Part shown: positions 3,883 through 9,404 of the stretch, piece by piece
Position numbering within the stretch: the stretch's first letter is position 1
Layout of the letters: each line of letters opens with the position of its first letter
NCBI GenBank assembly: GCA_002320245.1
Contig: DCKD01000037.1
Coordinates: 1-9,404 of the forward strand
Direction: 5' to 3'
From: Lachnospiraceae bacterium UBA1683
Lineage (GTDB): Bacteria; Bacillota; Clostridia; Lachnospirales; Lachnospiraceae
Length of the DNA: 9,404 nt
The notes under the pieces: generated by a model
The model's input: the letters and a program-made list of their open reading frames with translations, nothing else
Databases searched by the model: none
What the model was told of the DNA's origin: nothing
Program-made: the position numbers and the translations under genes

Positions 3883-4362
3883 CGGGGTCTTGACAAAGGT
3901 CTGCTTATCGGGATGTTCCGTTGATACGGCACACTCCGGACACTTATAGGTTTCACGATAGATATTTACAACCTTACCTTTGGCAGGGGTAAACCGGAAA
4001 TCATGACGAGCGAATTCTTTTCCAATGCACTCCAGCTGTGTTCCACAGGTGGGACAGTTCCGTTCTTCCCCGGAGATGTCATCAGGAAGTTCCGGATTCC
4101 ATGCCGGATCCGCTTCCTGCTCGGCTTCATCAAAAAGATTCAGCTGACCTTCGATGTCCTTCCGCTTTTCGCTGGAAGTGCCAAAGAGTTTCTTCGTGAG
4201 ATATTCAATCTGCTGACGAAGAGTTTCTTTTTCGAGACGGTCTGCTTCCAATGTCTTTTGTAAAGACTGGATTAGTTCTGTCTGTGCGGCAATCGTCTTA
4301 TTCAGTTGGTTGATCATGTCCTTGTACTCAAGGATTTTTGAATCTTTTGAATTACCAGCCAT
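3883..4362 (-). pseudogene. tnpC: IS66 TnpC transposase, 5' part (inverted relative to the 3' part)
   Basis: The ATG at 4362 has a GGAG ribosome binding site 9 nt upstream. Residues about 10-65 form the N-terminal coiled-coil ending in LTKKLFGTSSEKR, typical of IS66 TnpC. Residues 103-144 form the IS66 zinc finger, CPTCGTQLECIG with the second knuckle CPEC, containing FRFTPAKGKVVNIY. IS66 similarity ends at about residue 160 (TFVKTP). The frame runs on to 3796 through unrelated sequence. The expected next part (VAWAMHQKY and the DDE domain) is on the plus strand from about 4488, so the gene has been split by rearrangement and cannot make an active enzyme. No tnpA or tnpB gene is visible. Confidence 0.85.
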
Positions 4363-4415
4363 GTGTTTTCTGCTCCTTTTTCTATGCTCTTAGTGTTTAA
4401 AAAAGAAACTTATAA

Positions 4416-4487
4416 GCAAAATATCACATAAATACTGTAATTAAAGGAAATACAGACGATAGGAACAAAGCAATTTACAACCATATT
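4416..4487 (+). pseudogene. Possible N-terminal part of the split XRE gene
   Basis: The plus-strand frame from about 4416 reads up to DDRNKAIYNHI at 4487 and then continues in frame into tnpC (TVVAWAMHQ). If joined to MHKKNLSVRQV from the minus-strand XRE fragment, it gives a plausible first helix for a small XRE protein (KAIYNHI-MHKKNLSV). The shared bases ATTA (4485-4488) and TAAT (3878-3881) would be the crossover. No ATG is present upstream in this frame; an ATT at 4473 with AGGA 8 nt before it is the only weak start, so the assignment is tentative. Confidence 0.3.
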
Positions 4488-5488
4488 ACTGTGGTTGCAT
4501 GGGCTATGCACCAGAAGTACCAGAATGGCTTACCCTTAAATCGGCAGGAGCATGACTGGAAACAGTTGGGTGTTCCACTGAACCGGTCTAAGCTTGCCAA
4601 CTGGATCATTTACTGCACCGAGAATTATCTTCATCCTGTTTATGATTATTTCCACCGTCAGTTGCTGGTGCGGAAATATATGATGGCAGATGAAACACGG
4701 GTTCAGGTATTGAATGAACCGGAGCGTAATCCGGAAACGGATTTCTGGATGTGGCTTTTCCGCAGTGGAGAAGATGATTTTCCCCCAATCTTACTCTATC
4801 ATTACACAGAGACAAGAGCGAAGTTCCATGCAGCATCTTTCCTGCAAGGCTTCATCGGATATCTGGAGACGGATGGATATCAGGGGTATAACCATCTGCC
4901 CGATATCAAGCGTTGCTCCTATTGGGCGCATGTGAGACGTTACTTCACAGATACCATACCACAAGGCAAAGAGTATGATTATAGCCTTCCGGCAGTACAG
5001 GGAGTGCAGTTCTGTTCCAAGCTAACGGTACTTAAAAGCAAAAAAATCATACTGCGGAGCAGAGAAAACAATTCCGTCTTGAAAAAGAAAAGCCTATACT
5101 GGACGCATTCTGGGATTGGCTGGATCAGCAGCGACCAAACAATGGCACTCGTTTGGCGAAAGCGGTGAACTATGCCCAAAATCGGAAAGACACCCTGATG
5201 ACCTATCTGGAAGATGGTCACTGCAGTCTTTCCAACAATCTCAGCGAGAATGCAATCAGACCATTCACAGTTGGCAGGAAGATCTGGCTGTTCAGTGCCA
5301 GTCCCAAAGGAGCCACCTCCAGTTCCATTGTGTATACTCTGGTTGATATGGCAAAAGCGAATGATCTGAACACCTATAAATATCTGGCATATCTCTTGTC
5401 AAAACTACCGAATGAAAAAATGTCAGATAAACAGCTAGAAGAACTCGCCCCATGGAGCGAGGCTGCTAAAGCTAACTGTCAAAACTAA
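4485..5488 (+). pseudogene. tnpC: IS66 TnpC transposase, 3' part with frameshift
   Basis: The sequence starts abruptly at VVAWAMHQKYQNGLPLNRQE and covers the DDE_Tnp_IS66 domain and the C-terminal IS66 domain. Catalytic residues are intact: Asp in MADETRVQVL (codon 4689-4691), Asp in LETDGYQGY (4872-4874) and Glu in LSNNLSENAIRPF (5246-5248). The frame breaks after VQFCSKL (about 5022-5046). The conserved frame resumes as HTAEQRKQFRLEKEKPILDA and runs to APWSEAAKANCQN and TAA at 5488. The pattern suggests a deletion of roughly ten bases after AAGCT plus an extra A in the seven-A run at 5040-5046. The missing part before VVAW, about 14 residues, is not found at either junction. It is inactive. 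Confidence 0.88.
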
Positions 5489-5646
5489 AATTGCTTGCAT
5501 CTATCTTTTGGGTGCAAGCGTAGCAATATTTTTTTGGGATTATTTTCAATATAATACGTTGGTACTTGTTTTGATGGTTTTAGCCATATCTTTTCTGGCT
5601 GTAACTACTTCTTACCTACTTTCAAAGCTTTCAAAAAGCCCCTAAT
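5487..5646 (+). pseudogene. C-terminal fragment of a polytopic membrane protein
   Basis: Directly after the tnpC stop, in another frame, the sequence reads KIACIYLLGASVAIFFWDYF, then QYNTLVLVLMVLAISFLAV and TTSYLLSKLSKSP, ending at TAATAA (5641-5646). This is two transmembrane helices and a short basic tail, with a strong terminator right behind. The composition and ending (SYLLSKL) resemble the last helices of acyltransferase-3-type membrane proteins, but the fragment is too short to be sure. The 5' part is absent, presumably replaced by the IS66 sequence. A second possibility is any other polytopic exporter or permease. Confidence 0.5.
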
Positions 5647-5648
5647 AA

Positions 5649-5709
5649 AAAACTGCAGATATTCCAGATTCATTTCACACACCTCTGTAATACCTGCAGT
5701 TTTATTTTT
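5649..5709. terminator. Bidirectional intrinsic terminator
   Basis: A 20-bp stem with two mismatches: AAAACTGCAG continuing to 5668 pairs with 5684-5703 ending CTGCAGTTTT, around a 15-nt loop. T-rich tails follow on both strands (5700-5709 on plus, and the complement of 5647-5652 on minus). It ends the minus-strand symporter gene and the plus-strand membrane-protein fragment. Confidence 0.85.
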
Positions 5710-7138
5710 ATAACTTTTCGTCTTTTATGTTTCCTTCATTAGCTTGACTTTCATTTTGCAAAGCTTCCAGTTTTTTGTTGTTCTCTTCAATTTTCTTCTT
5801 ATTCAATGGGAAGAATATCATAAATACCATCGCAAGTGCAAAACAGATTGTCGGAAGTGCCATTGCAATATTGAACAACGACTGGCGTACTGCTTCTGTC
5901 TGTACGGCTGCCAGTTCGTTGTATCCGATGATACTAAGTCCCCATCCGCCAATACCTGTACAGATTGCACCTGACATCTTACGTACAAAACTGTTCATTG
6001 CATATACAGTACCTTCTGTATGATCTCCGCTTTCTAGGAAATGATTATCAATACATGCATTTCCCAGCGCGTAACTGATCATAGATACCAGCCCTAGTCC
6101 GAAGAATGAGATAAAAGATCCCAGGAAATAGAGTCCCGGACTATTGACACGAGTAACAAACATAACCACATACGCAGTAGTAGAGAGGGCCAACCCTACT
6201 ACACACACTTCTTTCATACCGAACTTCTGACTAAGTTTTGTTGCAAACGGCGCAGATAACATGATACCTGCAAACATTACGATACTCGAAATACCAGACA
6301 AACTTGTATTTCCAAAATAATCTAAGAACATGTACTGGTTAAATGTCATAAATACCTGTGTTGCAGCATAAATAAAAATTCCAAATCCAAAATTAATTAA
6401 AATAGCACGGTCTTTCAGACATTTCACAATAACCTCTTTTGTATTACTTTCTTTTTCATCTTTCTTATTGGAAATTTTAAGTCGTTCCACACTTCCCTTC
6501 CAACAAATGACTAATGCCACAACAGCCAAAATACCAAGTACAATAGATACCATTAAAAATCTCGATCCGCTTGCCACACTGTTTCCCTCAGCATCCTTTA
6601 CATAAACCAGCATCGGAATTGCAATTCCAAGAAGCAGGTTTCCAATGTTAGAACCTACATTTCTCCATGTAGAAAGGCTTGCACGGTGTCCCACATCCTG
6701 ACTAATGACATTGGACATTGCTCCATATGGAATGTTTACAGCAGTATAGCAAATAGATCCAAACAAAAGGTACGTAATCGTCAACCATGCGACTTTTACT
6801 CCCATCCCTGCTCCTGCCAGAAAATAATTATACATCAAGCAGCTTGCTATCACCAACGGAACGCTTCCATATATGATCCACGGACGGAATCGCTCACCTT
6901 TTTTATCTGTATGTGTATCCACAATACGGCCTACAGCCATATCTGTAAATGCATCGACAAAACGTGCCAGCATAAAAATTGTTCCTACGATTGCACCTGT
7001 AACTCCCATAACCTTTGTATAGAAAATCAACAGATAGCTGTTTGCAAGGGTCAGTACAAGATTACACCCTAAATCTCCCATCATATAGGAAATTTTATCA
7101 CTCATACCAAATGGGCGAAATTCCTTTTTTGTATTCAT
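5708..7138 (-). CDS. GPH-family sugar:cation symporter
   Basis: The product has 476 residues, the usual size for this family. The start has an AGGAG ribosome binding site 8 nt upstream. It has about twelve hydrophobic segments with a polar central loop (about 215-245, KISNKKDEKESNTKE). The signature after helix 2, DAFTDMAVGRIVD followed by KKGERFRPW (62-87), is that of the glycoside-pentoside-hexuronide (MFS_2) family, as are the segments at PYGAMSNVISQ and RASLSTWRNVG. The inner-membrane carrier would import a sugar conjugate with H+ or Na+. It follows the GH79 gene by 46 bp, so they are co-transcribed, and a glucuronide or related glycoside is the likely substrate. The exact substrate cannot be read from sequence. 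The charged 30-residue tail is ordinary. Confidence 0.93.
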   Translation of the reverse strand: MNTKKEFRPFGMSDKISYMMGDLGCNLVLTLANSYLLIFYTKVMGVTGAIVGTIFMLARFVDAFTDMAVGRIVDTHTDKKGERFRPWIIYGSVPLVIASCLMYNYFLAGAGMGVKVAWLTITYLLFGSICYTAVNIPYGAMSNVISQDVGHRASLSTWRNVGSNIGNLLLGIAIPMLVYVKDAEGNSVASGSRFLMVSIVLGILAVVALVICWKGSVERLKISNKKDEKESNTKEVIVKCLKDRAILINFGFGIFIYAATQVFMTFNQYMFLDYFGNTSLSGISSIVMFAGIMLSAPFATKLSQKFGMKEVCVVGLALSTTAYVVMFVTRVNSPGLYFLGSFISFFGLGLVSMISYALGNACIDNHFLESGDHTEGTVYAMNSFVRKMSGAICTGIGGWGLSIIGYNELAAVQTEAVRQSLFNIAMALPTICFALAMVFMIFFPLNKKKIEENNKKLEALQNESQANEGNIKDEKL

Positions 7139-7184
7139 TTTTTAATCTCCTCTTTCAGTCTTATAAATGCGCCCTCTGTTTATA

Positions 7185-8657
7185 TTAAACAACGAGGAAT
7201 GTAACCGTTGCAGGTGCCAGTTCTAATGTATCCGCTTTCTGTTCCTCTCCTTCCAGACCCGGAAGTTCATATTCCCCGCTTACATTAAGCGGTCTGCCAT
7301 TTAATAACAACTGACTGGAGCGAATGTGTTCTGCTGATAATGTGTATCGCTGTGCATCTACAGGCAATTCTACGAATGTACTTTCTGTACGAGAATTGTT
7401 GATCAATACATAAACATATCCGTCTTTTCCATCTTTTCTTGAATATGCATAACAGTGAGCTCCTTCACGTACTTCTTCTGCTGTGTCAAATACACGAGTA
7501 CCTACCAGGCGATTCCAGAGCAGTGCCAGCCAATAATTCGAACGTGGCAAATGTGTATTGTGATCCAGATATGCATAATCGGATGCCATCAATGTATTGT
7601 GGAAAATCACTCCGTCTGTAATCTTGCAGAAACTTCCCAGCTCATCTGCTGAACGGATGATATCCATAAATGTAGATGCCCATGTATCTCCACCGCATCC
7701 AGCATCTGCTGATTCTGTTACCCACATCGGTGCACCTTCACAGTACTGGTCACGGAGTTTTCCATAAAATTCTGCTGCTTCTTTCGGAACTGCCAGATAT
7801 GCTTCTGAAGTAGCATCATCTGCTTCCCAATGTTTTCCCATGGATGCCCCTCTCTCAGAAATTCCATGATACATATGATAACTAAATACATCTGCTTTTT
7901 CTTTACAGCCTTCCAGCAAATCTCTAGAAGCCCAGAAAGACATCTGTCCATAGGCAACATTTTCGCTGAATGCATCACCACTTGCACATGGTCCTACAAT
8001 CAAAACTTCCGGATAATTCTCACGGATAAAACGGTAAAATGCATCCTGATCACGACAGAATGCTTCTTCCGTATATCCTGTAGGAGAGCCTCCCATTACT
8101 GCTGTATTCGGCTCATTCATAAACTCTGCCGCCACAATTGGAACACCATAATCACAACTGTAATCAAATAATAATTTCGCCTGTTCCGGATTCCATGTTC
8201 CATCCGGATTCTGCACTCCATCGCAGTTTGCTACAGAAATCATCAACTTAGCATCTACATACTTTACAAAATCCAGAACACCTTTCCACTGTTCTTCGGT
8301 CAACACACTGCGAAATCCTTCCGGAATTTCTCCGTTTGTATGTCCATCAAAATCATAATATGTATTTGTTGCCCATGAACCGCTTACACGGATATAAACC
8401 GGTCCAAGAGCCTTTGCCAATTCTCTTACTCTCTCATCATATAAATTTACCGGTGGAAAAACTGCCAGCAATTTTGCAAGCTCAGATACATCTTTTATCT
8501 TTGGAAATTCTTCTGTTCCAGATACCTGCTCCGGTGTATATGGTTTCCAGAAAGTTCCTCCTGTAACCTCTGTCATCTCGATATTATAGGAAACAAGACG
8601 ACTGTCAACTGTTCTAAGAAAAGAAAGCTTTTCCGGGTTTAATTTAATTGTAAACAT
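7185..8657 (-). CDS. GH79-family glycosidase, probably a beta-glucuronidase
   Basis: I start at ATG 8657 (AGGAG site 11 nt upstream). The in-frame GTG at 8669 sits on the ribosome binding site. The product has 490 residues and no signal peptide, so it is cytoplasmic. The N-terminus (LVSYNIEMTEVTGGTFW, then GPVYIRVSGSW) and the (beta/alpha)8 barrel fit the heparanase/beta-glucuronidase family GH79. The acid/base Glu is residue 182 in EFMNEPN and the nucleophile Glu is residue 315 in MWVTESADAGCGG. ASDYAYLD and NYWLALLWNRLVGTRVF match the heparanase C-terminal part, followed by a beta-sandwich to the end. GH79 enzymes retain configuration and release glucuronic acid from conjugates. Operon with the GPH importer behind and the TetR gene ahead supports intracellular cleavage of an imported glucuronide. 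Specificity (glucuronide, 4-O-methyl-glucuronide or another uronide) is inferred. Confidence 0.85.
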   Translation of the reverse strand: MFTIKLNPEKLSFLRTVDSRLVSYNIEMTEVTGGTFWKPYTPEQVSGTEEFPKIKDVSELAKLLAVFPPVNLYDERVRELAKALGPVYIRVSGSWATNTYYDFDGHTNGEIPEGFRSVLTEEQWKGVLDFVKYVDAKLMISVANCDGVQNPDGTWNPEQAKLLFDYSCDYGVPIVAAEFMNEPNTAVMGGSPTGYTEEAFCRDQDAFYRFIRENYPEVLIVGPCASGDAFSENVAYGQMSFWASRDLLEGCKEKADVFSYHMYHGISERGASMGKHWEADDATSEAYLAVPKEAAEFYGKLRDQYCEGAPMWVTESADAGCGGDTWASTFMDIIRSADELGSFCKITDGVIFHNTLMASDYAYLDHNTHLPRSNYWLALLWNRLVGTRVFDTAEEVREGAHCYAYSRKDGKDGYVYVLINNSRTESTFVELPVDAQRYTLSAEHIRSSQLLLNGRPLNVSGEYELPGLEGEEQKADTLELAPATVTFLVV

Positions 8658-8704
8658 AGTACTACCCACTCCTTTTTATTCTTGTATCTTTGATTTTTTT
8701 CTTT

Positions 8705-8733
8705 ATTATAGGAAATAGCATTCTCTGATACAA
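8705..8733 (-). promoter_or_regulatory. Promoter of the GH79-symporter operon
   Basis: On the minus strand, TTGTAT (8733-8728) and TATAAT (8710-8705) are separated by 17 bp, about 48 nt ahead of the GH79 ATG. The weak -35 box and the dyad directly upstream suggest a regulated promoter. Confidence 0.6.
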
Positions 8734-8735
8734 GA

Positions 8736-8768
8736 GACAGAAGGTGTCATAATGTGACACCTTCTGTC
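8736..8768. promoter_or_regulatory. Perfect 14-bp inverted repeat next to the operon promoter
   Basis: GACAGAAGGTGTCA (8736-8749) and TGACACCTTCTGTC (8755-8768) are exact inverted copies around a 5-base centre. It ends 2 bp from the -35 box of the GH79 promoter and begins about 28 bp after the TetR stop. Neither strand has a T-run after the stem, which argues against an ordinary terminator and for a regulator-binding site, with the TetR protein the obvious candidate. It may still slow transcription leaving the TetR gene. Confidence 0.65.
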
Positions 8769-8796
8769 AAAAAAGAAAGATTATTTTTGTTCATTA

Positions 8797-9333
8797 TTAA
8801 TGAAATAACGTCTCACTTAACGGTCTCATAAATAATGGCAGTGTATCATGTGCCATTTCAGAAGGAGTTTTCTGAAATCCATTATATGCCCATTCAAGAA
8901 GCACTCCATACAATCCTGTCACTGCAAAATATGCAGCCATTCGATTCCCTTTTCTCTCTTCGAATGCACCTGTCACAACATTTTCCAAAAGAAGATTGCT
9001 CATCTGGCTGTATCGAATTGCACTTAAAAACTCCCTATATTCTGACCAGAAACTAAAAAACAACTCTAAATCTTCTTCTACGCTCGCCTCTGGATTGCGT
9101 CGCTGCACACTATATCGATGATACAAATTCTGCAGGGAATCCATTGCTGCCTGTAAAAGACTTTCTTTACTGTCAAAATATCTATAAAATGTTTTTCTTG
9201 GAATCCCGGCATGCTCACACAAACTACTGACCGAAATCTCTTCAAAAGTACTGTGCTGCATCATTTCTACCAGCACCTGAATGATATGCATCTGCCTTTG
9301 AGCAGACTGTAGTGTTCTACATTTTTTGTACAT
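8797..9333 (-). CDS. TetR/AcrR-family transcriptional regulator
   Basis: The product has 178 residues, typical for the family. The ATG at 9333 has an AGGGG ribosome binding site 8-9 nt upstream. The HTH lies at about residues 29-54 (TFEEISVSSLCEHAGIPRKT then FYRYFDSKESLL), the canonical TetR pattern with the FYRYF recognition-helix end. The remaining helices (about 66-178) form the ligand-binding and dimerisation part, which differs among members. It is encoded just upstream of, and in the same direction as, the GH79 and GPH genes, like other glucuronide-utilisation regulators. It most likely represses the operon until an imported glycoside or its product binds. The inducer is unknown. Confidence 0.88.
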   Translation of the reverse strand: MYKKCRTLQSAQRQMHIIQVLVEMMQHSTFEEISVSSLCEHAGIPRKTFYRYFDSKESLLQAAMDSLQNLYHRYSVQRRNPEASVEEDLELFFSFWSEYREFLSAIRYSQMSNLLLENVVTGAFEERKGNRMAAYFAVTGLYGVLLEWAYNGFQKTPSEMAHDTLPLFMRPLSETLFH

Positions 9334-9404
9334 AATATTATTCCCCTTATGTTTCTACACGAATTTCTAAAGCATTACTAAGTTAGCAACCACCACTTCA
9401 AGTG

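Larger units (their letters stand above)
3883..5488. mobile_element. Rearranged IS66-family element remnant
   Basis: The region contains the two oppositely oriented parts of an IS66 tnpC gene with a short non-IS segment (4363-4487) between them. I see no terminal inverted repeats, target duplications, tnpA or tnpB, so element ends cannot be placed. The sequence after the tnpC stop (5488) passes straight into a membrane-protein remnant, which suggests the right end of the element has been lost. It is not autonomous. Confidence 0.7.

Noticed and set aside
4606..4836. Minus-strand 76-codon frame inside tnpC
   Set aside because: Antisense shadow of the DDE domain, with no start signals.
5493..5535. 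GCTTGCA/TGCAAGC hairpin with a T7 run after tnpC
   Set aside because: It looks like a terminator, but the T-run starts ten bases after the stem and the sequence codes for a membrane helix in an open frame; the stronger terminator is at 5649-5709.
6686..7072. Plus-strand 128-codon frame opposite the symporter
   Set aside because: Antisense of a clear membrane transporter; no ribosome binding site.
7830..8171. Plus-strand 113-codon frame opposite the GH79 gene
   Set aside because: Antisense shadow of conserved catalytic-domain sequence.
1..9404. CRISPR array, tRNA or rRNA genes
   Set aside because: No regularly spaced repeats, tRNA cloverleaf or rRNA-like conserved stretches were seen on either strand.
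9394..9404. CACTT-C-AAGTG palindrome at the right edge
   Set aside because: Only 11 bp and cut by the window end; it may be an operator of the TetR gene but cannot be judged.

Overview
The window looks like part of a Clostridia (Lachnospiraceae-type) genome. It has low G+C, strong AGGAGG-type ribosome binding sites and sigma-A promoters. It also carries a TnpV remnant, an IS66-type transposase of the sort common in gut Firmicutes, and a GH79/GPH sugar operon. Genus and species cannot be read from the sequence.

Layout. (1) Positions 1-1840 are a mobile-element-like stretch read mostly on the minus strand. It holds a possible gene start at the left edge, the C-terminal tail of a TnpV gene, an unrecognised acidic 207-residue protein, two candidate short plus-strand RNAs with strong hairpin terminators, a small Cys/membrane protein and a small HTH protein. 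(2) Positions 1838-3705 are a regulatory cluster. Two plus-strand XRE repressors each face a divergently transcribed small minus-strand ORF, with near-consensus back-to-back promoters. A 39-residue protein converges on the second repressor. An SOS-box-like site and two tandem DnaA-box-like sequences lie beyond it. (3) Positions 3705-5490 are a rearranged IS66 tnpC locus. The 5' part of tnpC is on the minus strand, and the 3' part, with all three DDE residues and an internal frameshift, is on the plus strand. The C-terminal part of a small XRE gene sits at one junction and a possible N-terminal part at the other, which suggests an inversion of about 0.6 kb. (4) Positions 5490-5650 hold the last two membrane helices of a broken membrane protein. 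(5) Positions 5708-9333 are an intact minus-strand catabolic locus: TetR-family regulator, then GH79 glycosidase, then GPH symporter. A perfect 14-bp inverted repeat lies just upstream of the glycosidase promoter.

How it works together. The right part reads as a glycoside (probably glucuronide) uptake and cleavage operon: the symporter imports the conjugate and a cytoplasmic GH79 enzyme cleaves it under TetR control. The left part reads as eroded accessory DNA in which small proteins are paired with XRE repressors. The least familiar pattern is that the microprotein facing the first repressor resembles that repressor's own C-terminal helices. All family assignments come from reading motifs; no database search was possible.
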